DNA from: VYFG01 sp965221795
GTDB taxonomy: Bacteria; Pseudomonadota; Gammaproteobacteria; Arenicellales; Poriferihabitantaceae
Reading direction: 5' to 3'
Assembly (NCBI GenBank): GCA_965221795.1
Contig: OZ244914.1
Location: 1,178,001 to 1,242,000, forward strand
Length of the DNA stretch: 64,000 bases
The translations under genes were made by a program, and so were the position numbers. Below are positions 30,350 to 39,361 of this stretch, in pieces. Below the pieces are notes generated by a model. It made no database searches, was not told the origin of the DNA, and worked only from the letters and a program-made list of their open reading frames with translations. Numbering within the stretch: position 1 is the stretch's first letter; every line of letters starts with the position of its first letter.

Positions 30350-30563
30350 TTATTCACAATTTTACATAGGAGTAACACTCGTAACCTGCTTATGTAATTT
30401 TTGTTTCATTTTTTTGGGAAAAACTATATAACTAATTGAAAATAAAAAAATATAGAAAATTCAACCTATTTTTTCCTCCCCTTCCGCATCTCCGCATGAA
30501 AACTAGGCCAGAGGCGCTAAATCACCGCTTATCCACAAAGTTATCCACAGATTTTGTGAATAA
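30350..30563. promoter_or_regulatory. AT-rich tract with four perfect DnaA boxes
   Basis: TTATTCACA at 30350-30358, TTATCCACA at 30529-30537 and 30541-30549, and the complement of TTATTCACA at 30555-30563 all match the DnaA consensus TTATNCACA. Between them, about 30390-30475 is very AT-rich with A- and T-runs, like a duplex-unwinding element. This is the layout of a replication origin. Against that, it sits next to priA rather than dnaA, rRNA-like highly expressed genes to its right (fusA2-like gene, lon) would run head-on to a fork leaving it, and my eye counts of G and C show no sign change here. It may instead be a DnaA-titration or priA-control site. Confidence 0.6.
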
Positions 30564-30577
30564 ATTGATTTCCCGGG

Positions 30578-32770
30578 ATGTCTGCGACTGAACCGGTGTA
30601 TCAGGTCGCGGTACCCGCACCTATCCCACGGGTGTACGACTATCTGGGACCGGAAAAGCTACTCCCGGGCACACGGGTCCGGGTCCCTTTCGGTGCCAGA
30701 AAATTGGTGGGAATGGTAGTTTCTTGCCAGCCAAGCCGGGGAGAATACAAACTCAAGTCCATCCTGCAGGTACTGGACTCGGAGCCGGTACTCGACCGCA
30801 CGATGCTCCGCCTGCTATTGTGGGTAGCGGACTATTACCACCACCCTATTGGGGAGGTCCTGGCAACTGGAATGCCTCGCAAATTGCAGGGTAACCAGCC
30901 GGTCCGGCCACCAATGTGGACCCAGGCATTTCGCTGGTCCGATCACTCACCGGAAGAGGTGAAAGCCCGATTATCGAAATCCCCCGCACAACGAAGGCTC
31001 TATCAGGCCCTTTCCCGTGACCATTGGCAGAACTGGACAGAATTAGCCGCAAAGACCCGATGTAAAGAGCAAACGCTGTACAAGCTGCTGACACAAGACC
31101 TTGTCGAACAGTGTATCAAGCTACCGAAACAGTCAATGTCAGCAAGGAATGCGATCCGGCTGAACCCCGAACAGCAACAGGCCGTAGACCAGATTCTGAC
31201 CGCACTGGGGGGCTATCAGACCTTCCTCCTGCAAGGCATCACCGGCAGCGGCAAGACAGAGGTATACTTTGAGGTAGCCCGTCGAGTGATCGCATCCGGC
31301 AAACAGGTATTGCTGCTTGTGCCCGAGATTTCACTGACCGCCCAAATGATTGCTCGCGCCAAGGGATGCCTCGGTGAAAGCGTGCGGTCCCTGCATTCCG
31401 GCCTATCAGACCAGGAACGATATGACACATGGTGGCTGGCAAAGACCGGACAAGCCGCGGTCATACTCGGCACACGCTCAGCAGTCTTTATTCCGCTGCA
31501 GCATCCCGGCTTGATCATCGTTGATGAAGAACATGATTCCTCTTACAAGCAAGGGGGCACTTTTCGCTACCATGCTCGCAGCCTCGCCATCAAGCGTGCC
31601 AGTATCAGCGGCATTCCGTTAGTACTCGGTTCCGCCACTCCGTCTCTGGAATCTCTCCATAATGTCCAGGCTGGCCGCCATCGGCACCTCCGGCTGCACC
31701 AGCGGTATGGGGATGCCCGGTTACCCACTGTCCGGATCATCGACTGCCGCATTCACCCGCCAGTCAATGGCCTGACCCCCCCTCTCCTGAATGCCATTGA
31801 CCAACGGATTGAACGCGGAGAGCAAACCATTCTCTATATCAACCGCCGTGGATATGCGCCGATTGTACGTTGTTTCCAATGTGGCTGGGAAGCACATTGC
31901 AGACACTGCTCTGCCCGTCTGGTTTATCATCGACAGACGCAGTCCTTTCGTTGTCATATTTGCGATCATACACAACCTGCAGGTGATCACTGCCCAAGCT
32001 GCGACCATTCACTTTCTTTCAGTGGGGCCGGCACCCAAAGACTGGAACAAGCGCTGTATGGACAATTTCCCGGGGCTCGACTTTGTCGGCTGGACCGGGA
32101 CGAAGCCAGCACAACCCACAAACTGTATGCCCAACTGGAGCGGATTCGCCAAGGGGAAATCGATGTTGTGATTGGCACCCGCATGATCACTAAAGGGCAT
32201 GATTTCTCCCGGGTCACGCTAGTGGGCGTAGTGAATGCCGACCAGGGGCTGTACAATGTGGATTTCCGGGCCACCGAATACATGTTTCAGGAACTGCTTC
32301 AGGTGGCCGGGAGATCCGGCAGAGCCGAGTCCCATGGTGAAGTACTGATTCAGACTGCCTATCCGGATCATCCCACAGTGCGCTTGCTGTCCTCTCAGAA
32401 CTACATGGGATTTGTGCAAATGGAAAATGCCTTACGCTCCCAGGCCGGCTACCCGCCTTTCAGCTATCTGGCACTCTTTCGGGCCAAATCGAGAAATGCC
32501 GACGCTGCCTGTACTACTCTGAGGCAAATCGCGCACTGGGGAAAACAGATATTGCAAGATGCTGAGATCGATGACATCGATATTTTCACCCCGGTTCCAG
32601 CACTGCTGGAGAAAAAAGCCGGACAGTATCGAATGCAGTTGCTGATCCGCACAAGGCATCGTGGTCACTTGCACTATCTTTTGAGCCGACTCAGTACGCA
32701 GATTGGGAATTCCCGGTTCCCACCATCCGTTCGTTGGTCACTGGACGTCGACCCTCTGGAAATGCTGTAG
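30578..32770 (+). CDS. priA: Primosomal replication restart helicase PriA
   Basis: Recognises stalled forks and loads the replicative helicase. 730 residues, as usual. N-terminal 3'-DNA-binding domain (VAVPAPIPRVYDYLGP), Walker A GITGSGKT near residue 223, DEEH box, SATPSLES motif III, a zinc-binding insertion with eight Cys (CFQC, CRHC, CHIC, CPSC), and C-terminal helicase motifs with QVAGRSGRA. All intact. ATG 30578 is 15 bp after the last DnaA box. 28 bp separate it from pyrC. Confidence 0.96.
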   Translation: MSATEPVYQVAVPAPIPRVYDYLGPEKLLPGTRVRVPFGARKLVGMVVSCQPSRGEYKLKSILQVLDSEPVLDRTMLRLLLWVADYYHHPIGEVLATGMPRKLQGNQPVRPPMWTQAFRWSDHSPEEVKARLSKSPAQRRLYQALSRDHWQNWTELAAKTRCKEQTLYKLLTQDLVEQCIKLPKQSMSARNAIRLNPEQQQAVDQILTALGGYQTFLLQGITGSGKTEVYFEVARRVIASGKQVLLLVPEISLTAQMIARAKGCLGESVRSLHSGLSDQERYDTWWLAKTGQAAVILGTRSAVFIPLQHPGLIIVDEEHDSSYKQGGTFRYHARSLAIKRASISGIPLVLGSATPSLESLHNVQAGRHRHLRLHQRYGDARLPTVRIIDCRIHPPVNGLTPPLLNAIDQRIERGEQTILYINRRGYAPIVRCFQCGWEAHCRHCSARLVYHRQTQSFRCHICDHTQPAGDHCPSCDHSLSFSGAGTQRLEQALYGQFPGARLCRLDRDEASTTHKLYAQLERIRQGEIDVVIGTRMITKGHDFSRVTLVGVVNADQGLYNVDFRATEYMFQELLQVAGRSGRAESHGEVLIQTAYPDHPTVRLLSSQNYMGFVQMENALRSQAGYPPFSYLALFRAKSRNADAACTTLRQIAHWGKQILQDAEIDDIDIFTPVPALLEKKAGQYRMQLLIRTRHRGHLHYLLSRLSTQIGNSRFPPSVRWSLDVDPLEML

Positions 32771-32798
32771 CAAGAGCAATTCCAGTATACTCTCGATC

Positions 32799-33902
32799 AT
32801 GCCTCGCACCATTCGCATTACAACACCCGATGACTGGCATCTGCATCTGCGTGATAGCAACATTCTGGCTGCCGTTGTCGGACATTCCGCCGATCGGTTT
32901 GGGCGCGTTATGGTCATGCCCAACCTGATACCACCAGTCACGAGGGTGGAAACTGCGATTGAATACCGCAACCGAATCCTCGCCTGCCTCCCTCCCGGAA
33001 CGCATCTGAACCCAGTGATGTCGCTTTACTTGACCGATACCACCTCGCTGGAGACGGTGGAGGCCGCAGCAAAAAGCCCGTATGTGGTTGGCTTCAAGCT
33101 ATATCCTGCGGGAGCCACAACACACTCGGATGCCGGGGTTACTTCCATCCACCGCGTGATGCCAGTGCTGGAAGCCATGGCCAAACACGAGGTTGTCCTT
33201 CAGGTGCATGGCGAAGTGACGGATGAACATGTAGATCTCTTTGATCGGGAAGCCGTCTTCCTGGATCAGGTCTTGTCGCCGTTATGCCGGGAAATTCCGG
33301 AACTGCGTGTGGTATTGGAACATGTCACGACCCGCCATGGAATCGAGTTTGTCCAGTCCGCGGGGGGAAATGTCGCCGCTACTCTCACTGCCCACCACTT
33401 GTTGTATAGCCGTAATGACTTGTTCCGGGGGGGTATCAGGCCCCACTACTACTGCCTGCCGGTGCTGAAACGGCGTGAACACCAGGAGGCGCTGGTCGCT
33501 GCAGCGGTAAGCGGCAATCCCTCCTTTTTTCTTGGCACCGATAGTGCGCCACACCTGCGTGGTGAAAAAGAGAGTTCCTGTGGCTGTGCGGGCATCTATA
33601 CAGCCCATGCTGCCATCGAACTGTACACCGAAATCTTCGACAGCTTGCATTGCCTGGACCGACTGGAAGGTTTCGCAGCACACTTCGGAGCCGATTTCTA
33701 TCGACTACCACGCAATTCTACCCACATGGTTCTGACCGAAACTTCCTGGCATGTGCCTCCTGCCTACCCGGTCTCCCGCAATCACGGGATCGAGCCTAAA
33801 GGATCATCGGAAATTGTGCCTCTTCGGGCCAACGAGCGCATGGGCTGGCAAGTACAGGAAGTATGTGTAGACCCTCTGGCCGAATCGATCAAAACTGATT
33901 GA
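32799..33902 (+). CDS. pyrC: Dihydroorotase, PyrC type
   Basis: Closes carbamoyl-aspartate to dihydroorotate in pyrimidine synthesis. 367 residues, slightly longer than the E. coli enzyme at the C-terminus. Metal ligands: HLHLRD near the start, the lysine in GFKLYPAGATT (carboxylated in the family), LQVHGE and VLEHVT, and the catalytic Asp in FLGTDSAPH. The ATG at 32799 gives the standard N-terminus. Its last 14 bases overlap the convergent ppiD gene. Confidence 0.95.
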   Translation: MPRTIRITTPDDWHLHLRDSNILAAVVGHSADRFGRVMVMPNLIPPVTRVETAIEYRNRILACLPPGTHLNPVMSLYLTDTTSLETVEAAAKSPYVVGFKLYPAGATTHSDAGVTSIHRVMPVLEAMAKHEVVLQVHGEVTDEHVDLFDREAVFLDQVLSPLCREIPELRVVLEHVTTRHGIEFVQSAGGNVAATLTAHHLLYSRNDLFRGGIRPHYYCLPVLKRREHQEALVAAAVSGNPSFFLGTDSAPHLRGEKESSCGCAGIYTAHAAIELYTEIFDSLHCLDRLEGFAAHFGADFYRLPRNSTHMVLTETSWHVPPAYPVSRNHGIEPKGSSEIVPLRANERMGWQVQEVCVDPLAESIKTD

Positions 33903-35805
33903 CCTGCTCCTCATGAATCACAATATCTGCCTGTGCCCTCAGCGTTTGTACGAGGCGGCGGAACGCCTCTTCTCCATCCCGTAAAAGAAGCGCCTGTTCC
34001 AGACGTGAAATCACGGTGCTATCGGCGGTTTCGCGATGGCCCGGTGTCACGCCTGTGAGGGCATACATAGCCACGTCGCCGTTTGCCAGAATGGCATGAC
34101 CATAGACAGGGATTCCATCTGTCGGCACGGCAGCAGTAAAAACACTTTCTGCGAGTGCCGACAGGTACAGTGGTACTTGGTCGCGGGTATCGGGCAACGT
34201 CTCTGCTCGCCATTCCTGAGTCGCCAACATGATATCCCAAGACGCAATATGGGTCAGGCCGGTCAGCAGTTTGTTGGCGATTTCGACTGCCTTTGCCTGT
34301 GACTTCTCGAGCTTCAAGGCCGCAGTAATTTCTTCCCTGACCTCCTCAAACGTTTTGGGTGCGGCCTCCTCATAGTCCAGTTTTCGCAGGGCAACTATCC
34401 GATCAAAACCGATTTCGATCGCCGGACTGTTCAGACCTTCTTCCAACACATCCGGGCGAAAGGCCGCCGCACGTACAACACTTTCTTCCGCAATACCAGT
34501 CCCCTGTTCCCGGGTAAACCATGCGCTGGTCCTGACCGGGAATCCGGTCACATCCGCTGCCGCCGCCAGAGATTCCGGCTCTTCAAAGATGGCATTATCG
34601 AACGGCTCCACCAAATCACTGAAGATCGCTTCGGCCGCCACGGTCCGCGCTTCCGCAACAACTTCCTCGCGAGCATCGTCAAGAGATTGCTGGTGCTCGG
34701 CCTGCAGTTCGGTCAACTGAATGATGTGATAACCAAACCGGGTTTCCACCACTCCCCGTACTTCTCCCTCGGCCATCGAAAACACTGCATCCTCGAATGG
34801 TGGCACCATCTGACCCCGGCGAATTACCCCAAGATCTCCTCCCCGGCCGGCCGAGCCCGGATCATCCGAATGAGTTTTGGCCAACTCGGCAAAATTTCCA
34901 CCCGCTTGGGCCTGAGCCAATACCGACTCGGCCTTCGACAGCGCTTCGGCTTTGGCTTCTTCCGAGTCGCCGTCCACACTGATCAAGATATGGCTTGCCT
35001 TACGTACTTCCGGAGATTTCAACCGATCCCGGATGCGCTCATAGGTTTGCTCGATTTCTTCTTCTGGGAGGTCAATATCTGCCGCAATTGCCGAGACACT
35101 GAGGTCGATATACTGCACCCGGATTCGTGCCGGCTTTTGGTATTTTTCAATATTTTCTTCGTATTCGGCGCGCAATTCGCCTTCAGCAATCTCGAATTCA
35201 TCCTGATATCGGTCCCCGGGAATAACCGCATACTGGGTTTCCCGGGACTGGTTCTGCAAGGCAATTAAGTGCGACACTTCCGGCTCTACCAGAAAGGAAG
35301 TGTCCGCAACTGCATCCAGGAGTTGAAGGTTCATTCCGGTCTGGCGCTCGCTGGACTCAAATGCCTGAGGGCTCAATCCATTGCTGGCAAGTATGCGTTC
35401 GTAAAGAGCCGGATCAAAGTTTCCGTCCGTCTGGAACGCTTGATTGGTCCGAATCCGGTCCGCGACCTGCTGATCAGTCAGCCGGTAATTCTGCGCATCC
35501 GTGTATTGGCTCACCAGACGGGATTCAATCAGATTGTCCAGGACTCGCTGTCGCAAGCCAAGAGATTCCATCATTTCCGATGACAGGCTGCTACCAAACT
35601 GGCTAGCCAGGGACTGGCGTTCGAGGGATAATTGATTCTGATAGGTGTAGGCGTCAATCTCATCCCCATTGACAGTGGCTACCGGCAATTGGGTCCCGCC
35701 CTCAAAATAGGATCCGATACCCCACAGGGCGAATGTCAGCACAATCAGGCCAATCACAATACTGGCCAGCCAGCCTTTGGAACCTTCTCTGATGGCAGTG
35801 AGCAT
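33889..35805 (-). CDS. ppiD: Periplasmic folding chaperone PpiD
   Basis: Inner-membrane-anchored chaperone with a parvulin domain that helps outer-membrane and secreted proteins fold after the Sec translocon. 638 residues: a short cytoplasmic N-terminus, one membrane helix (about 14-33, ASIVIGLIVLTFALWGIGSY), a SurA-like N-terminal chaperone domain, a parvulin domain (about 264-365, ASHILISVDG..FAELAKTHSDDPGSAGRGGDLG..FGYHIIQL) and a C-terminal domain. Part of the conserved tig-clpP-clpX-lon-hup-ppiD order, here with two tRNAs inserted between hup and ppiD. Confidence 0.93.
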   Translation of the reverse strand: MLTAIREGSKGWLASIVIGLIVLTFALWGIGSYFEGGTQLPVATVNGDEIDAYTYQNQLSLERQSLASQFGSSLSSEMMESLGLRQRVLDNLIESRLVSQYTDAQNYRLTDQQVADRIRTNQAFQTDGNFDPALYERILASNGLSPQAFESSERQTGMNLQLLDAVADTSFLVEPEVSHLIALQNQSRETQYAVIPGDRYQDEFEIAEGELRAEYEENIEKYQKPARIRVQYIDLSVSAIAADIDLPEEEIEQTYERIRDRLKSPEVRKASHILISVDGDSEEAKAEALSKAESVLAQAQAGGNFAELAKTHSDDPGSAGRGGDLGVIRRGQMVPPFEDAVFSMAEGEVRGVVETRFGYHIIQLTELQAEHQQSLDDAREEVVAEARTVAAEAIFSDLVEPFDNAIFEEPESLAAAADVTGFPVRTSAWFTREQGTGIAEESVVRAAAFRPDVLEEGLNSPAIEIGFDRIVALRKLDYEEAAPKTFEEVREEITAALKLEKSQAKAVEIANKLLTGLTHIASWDIMLATQEWRAETLPDTRDQVPLYLSALAESVFTAAVPTDGIPVYGHAILANGDVAMYALTGVTPGHRETADSTVISRLEQALLLRDGEEAFRRLVQTLRAQADIVIHEEQVNQF

Positions 35806-35963
35806 GACTTGCGGGGGGATGCGGAACCGTAGAATGAGCGGATTGCGACCTGACGCTGGGCCCGGATGCCTCGGCAGCCCATTTTTCGACTGCCATGCCG
35901 AACAAGCCGGAGGAACAGCAAGCGCGAGCCCATGTCACCGGACTGATCCCGCGCTTCGGAAAA

Positions 35964-36040
35964 TGGCGGAGCGGACGGGACTCGAACCCGCGACCCCCGG
36001 CGTGACAGGCCGGTATTCTAACCAACTGAACTACCGCTCC
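35964..36040 (-). tRNA. aspT: tRNA-Asp (anticodon GUC)
   Basis: 77-nt cloverleaf with encoded CCA; acceptor GGAGCGG pairs with CCGCTCC, anticodon loop CTGTCAC. Eight bases from tRNA-Val, so probably cotranscribed. Confidence 0.96.
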
Positions 36041-36047
36041 CTGAAGT

Positions 36048-36123
36048 TGGTGGGCGCTGCAGGGATCGAACCTGCGACCCTCGCCTTGTAAGGGCGATGC
36101 TCTCCCAGCTGAGCTAAGCGCCC
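36048..36123 (-). tRNA. valT: tRNA-Val (anticodon UAC)
   Basis: 76-nt cloverleaf with encoded CCA; acceptor GGGCGCT pairs with AGCGCCC, anticodon loop CTTACAA. Follows hup by about 10 bp; likely read from the same transcript as the HU gene and tRNA-Asp. Confidence 0.96.
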
Positions 36124-36133
36124 GGAAGGGGCG

Positions 36134-36406
36134 CTAGTTTACGGCATCTTTCAGGGCTTTGCCAGCCTTGAACTTGAGGATTTTAGATGCCGGAATACTG
36201 ATCGTTTCTCCTGTACGAGGGTTTCGTCCAGAACGGGCTGCTCGGTCTGAAACCGAAAAAGTCCCAAGGCCAACCAGCGACACCGTGTCGCCATTCGCAA
36301 GGGCTTTGGTGATAGAAGCAAACAGGGCATCCACCGCCGCACCAGCTTGCACTCGAGACAAGCTGGCACTGTCAGCAATTGCCTCAATCAATTCGGTCTT
36401 GTTCAT
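36134..36406 (-). CDS. hupB: DNA-binding protein HU
   Basis: Small nucleoid protein, 90 residues, that bends and compacts DNA as a dimer. N-terminal helix MNKTELIEAIADSA, the GFGTF-like segment here as LGTFSV, and the arm tip RNPRTGETI with its intercalating Pro. Position downstream of lon is conserved in gammaproteobacteria, supporting HU rather than IHF. Confidence 0.95.
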   Translation of the reverse strand: MNKTELIEAIADSASLSRVQAGAAVDALFASITKALANGDTVSLVGLGTFSVSDRAARSGRNPRTGETISIPASKILKFKAGKALKDAVN

Positions 36407-36722
36407 ATTTTCTACATACCTCGACAGGTTAATGGTGCCTTGGGAAAACCCTCAAAAGCACCCGATGATTAAGTATGAAATCGTTTCTTTCAGTCTTCCA
36501 CCCACGTACCACTTCCACGAATCCACCAGCAGGCTTCTGTGTCAGAAGCTTCCGGGAAATACCATCAATTCCAGGGGACGCTCACGCCACAAATCAACCA
36601 TATGTGCGTACAGAGTGATCATACTCAAAGAACCTGCCCCAATGCAACCCGGCTGTACGTGGATCGGCAGGGCGACCGGGCGGTTTCGGGACCATTCACG
36701 GGCAACTCCATCGGCCGTACCA
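36407..36722. other. lon-hup intergenic region
   Basis: About 316 bp expected to hold the hup promoter and lon terminator. I found no clear hairpin with a T-run and no gene. Confidence 0.5.
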
Positions 36723-39167
36723 CTAGTGGGCAGCCAGACCGGGAGTCGTTTCTTTCTTCACCTTGGCAAGGGGTGCTTTATCAGAGGGGCTTTTATCCGG
36801 ATTGATCGCCGGGGTGGGCATCCTGTCCAGGGTCAGTTCAATAACTTCGTCAATCCATTTCACTGGGCAGATTTCCATTTCCTGGGAAATATTGTCGGGG
36901 ATTTCTTCCAGATCACGCTTGTTTTCGTGCGGAATCAGGACCCGCTTGACGCCTGCCCGGTGGGCGGCGAGAAGCTTCTCCTTGAGCCCTCCAATAGGCA
37001 ACACTTCCCCTCGCAAGGTAATTTCCCCGGTCATGCCTACATCCGACCGGGCCGGTATGGCAGTCAGCGCAGAGACAATCGCAGTACACATACCAATCCC
37101 GGCACTGGGGCCATCTTTGGGAGTCGCTCCTTCGGGCACATGGATATGCACATCATGGGTTTGATGGAATTCCGGATTGATGCCCCACGGGTGCGACCGA
37201 CTGCGAACCACGCTGATTGCCGCGCTGATCGATTCCTGCATCACATTGCCAAGCTTGCCGGTAAACACGTGCTTTCCCTTGCCGGGCATCACCACGGTTT
37301 CGATGGTCAGCAATTCCCCACCAACTTCCGTCCAAGCCAAACCGGTGACTTGACCAATCTTGCTCTCCGCCTCAATGCCACTCTTGCGGTAGCGCCGAAC
37401 CCCCAGATACTGATCGAGGTTTTCCGGGGTAACCGTTACATTCTTCAGGCTCTTATCGAGCAACAGCTCCTTGACTACTTTGCGGCATATCTTCGAAATC
37501 TCCCGCTCCAAATTGCGTACCCCGGCCTCCCGGGTATAGTACGCAATAATATCATTGATCACGGAATTTTCGATGGTAATCTCTTTCTCTTTCAGCCCAT
37601 TATTCTTAAACTGCTTGGGAATCAGATAGCGGTGGGTAATTTCTACTTTCTCCTGCTCTGTGTAGCCCGAAATCCGGATGACCTCCATCCGGTCCAGTAG
37701 CGGGCTCGGAATATTGAGGGTATTGGCAGTGGCAATGAACATGACATCGGAAAGGTCATAATCCACTTCCAGATAATGATCGCCAAAAGTGTTGTTCTGC
37801 TCCGGGTCCAGCACCTCCAGCAAGGCAGAGGAAGGGTCCCCCCGAAAATCCATGGACATCTTGTCAACTTCGTCCAACATGAACAGCGGATTGTTCTTTT
37901 TGACCTTCACCAAATTCTGGATGATCTTGCCAGGCATGGAACCGATATACGTCCGCCTGTGACCACGAATCTCGGCTTCATCGCGCATCCCTCCCAGCGA
38001 CATACGTACAAACTTCCTGCTCGTAGCCCGTGCAATGGACTGCCCAAGAGAGGTTTTGCCGACCCCGGGAGGCCCCACCAAACATAGGATCGCGGCCTTG
38101 GATTTTTTGACCCGATGCTGGACTGCCAGATACTCGAGAATTCGGTCCTTGACTTTCTCCAGCCCGAAGTGATCATCATCCAGGATCTTTTGTGCCTTGG
38201 CCAAATTGCGCGAAATTCGGCTGTGCTTGCTCCACGGTAATGAAATCAGACAGTCGATATAGTTCCGCACTACGGTGGCTTCCGCCGACATCGGCGACAT
38301 CATCTTGAGTTTCTTCAACTCACCTTCGGCTTTTTCCTTGGCTTCGGCCGACATCCCTGCCTCCACGATCTTACGCGCCAGGTCATCGGCCTCATTCGGC
38401 GTTTCTTCCATGTCGCCCAATTCCTTGTGAATGGCTTTCAGCTGCTCGTTCAGATAATACTCCCGCTGACTTTTCTCTACCGACTTCTTGACTCGTCCGC
38501 GGAGTTTCTTCTCCAACTCCAGTACATCAATTTCCTCATGCATCACCTTCAGGATACGTTCCAGGCGGCTGTACACCGTGAACGATTCGAGCAATTCCTG
38601 TTTTGTTTCGTTTTTCACGCTCAGGTGGGCAGCGATGGTATCACCGATGCGGCTGGGCTCTTCAATGCCGGCAAGGGATGTCATGATCTCCGAGGGAATC
38701 TTGGCATTCAGTTTGACGTACTTTTCAAACTCGGCAATTACCGTACCCACCAGCACTTTCAGTTCACGGCTCTGATCCTCAACTTCCTCAATCGGCCGGA
38801 CCACACAGAAAATCGCGTCCTCCTCCCCTGCTGTGGTTGCGTCTTGAATCTGTTCAATGCTGGCCCGCTGCAGGCCCTCCACCAGCACCTTCACCGTTCC
38901 ATCCGGCATTTTCAGAATCTGCAACACCGTTGCCAGCGTCCCTACCGGGTAGATGCCATCGTGATCCGGATGGTCATCGGTCGCATTGCGTTGTGCAGAC
39001 AGAAGAATCTTGTGGTCCGCCGCCATGGCTGCTTCCAGCGCCTTGATTGAACGCGCCCGTCCCACGAAAAGCGGCAGAACCATATGGGGGAAAACCACCA
39101 CATCCCGCAGCGGTAGCAGAGGATACTCAATCCGAGCAGGCAGGGACGATTTGACAGCTTTTACCAT
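36723..39167 (-). CDS. lon: ATP-dependent protease Lon
   Basis: Cytosolic AAA+ protease that removes misfolded and regulatory proteins. 814 residues, slightly longer than E. coli. N-terminal substrate-binding LonN domain (YPLLPLRDVVVFPHMVLPLF), AAA+ module with Walker A GPPGVGKTSLG (around residue 360) and a Walker B containing LDEVDKM, and a C-terminal Ser-Lys protease domain with PKDGPSAG (catalytic Ser) and LPIGGLKEKLLAA (catalytic Lys). The extra C-terminal tail of about 25 residues is charged. Intact. Confidence 0.97.
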   Translation of the reverse strand: MVKAVKSSLPARIEYPLLPLRDVVVFPHMVLPLFVGRARSIKALEAAMAADHKILLSAQRNATDDHPDHDGIYPVGTLATVLQILKMPDGTVKVLVEGLQRASIEQIQDATTAGEEDAIFCVVRPIEEVEDQSRELKVLVGTVIAEFEKYVKLNAKIPSEIMTSLAGIEEPSRIGDTIAAHLSVKNETKQELLESFTVYSRLERILKVMHEEIDVLELEKKLRGRVKKSVEKSQREYYLNEQLKAIHKELGDMEETPNEADDLARKIVEAGMSAEAKEKAEGELKKLKMMSPMSAEATVVRNYIDCLISLPWSKHSRISRNLAKAQKILDDDHFGLEKVKDRILEYLAVQHRVKKSKAAILCLVGPPGVGKTSLGQSIARATSRKFVRMSLGGMRDEAEIRGHRRTYIGSMPGKIIQNLVKVKKNNPLFMLDEVDKMSMDFRGDPSSALLEVLDPEQNNTFGDHYLEVDYDLSDVMFIATANTLNIPSPLLDRMEVIRISGYTEQEKVEITHRYLIPKQFKNNGLKEKEITIENSVINDIIAYYTREAGVRNLEREISKICRKVVKELLLDKSLKNVTVTPENLDQYLGVRRYRKSGIEAESKIGQVTGLAWTEVGGELLTIETVVMPGKGKHVFTGKLGNVMQESISAAISVVRSRSHPWGINPEFHQTHDVHIHVPEGATPKDGPSAGIGMCTAIVSALTAIPARSDVGMTGEITLRGEVLPIGGLKEKLLAAHRAGVKRVLIPHENKRDLEEIPDNISQEMEICPVKWIDEVIELTLDRMPTPAINPDKSPSDKAPLAKVKKETTPGLAAH

Positions 39168-39361
39168 GATGGTATTCAGTTCATATGGGTAACAGGAATA
39201 TCACAATCCCCGCTCGACAATCGGCATCTGCAGCCGGGGAAAATATGACGTAAATGTGAAGGTCTGTAGGATAATTTGCAAGTGCCGCCTTCCCGGCCCG
39301 TCAAAGTAATGGCACAGCAGGAACCCGAAAGGTGGAGCCGAAATGGGGCGGCCGAAGAAAA

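Noticed and set aside
36159..37700. 513-codon open frame on + antisense to lon and hup
   Set aside because: Lies wholly opposite strong genes, runs through hup, the intergenic region and lon, and has no protein-like domain; a shadow frame.
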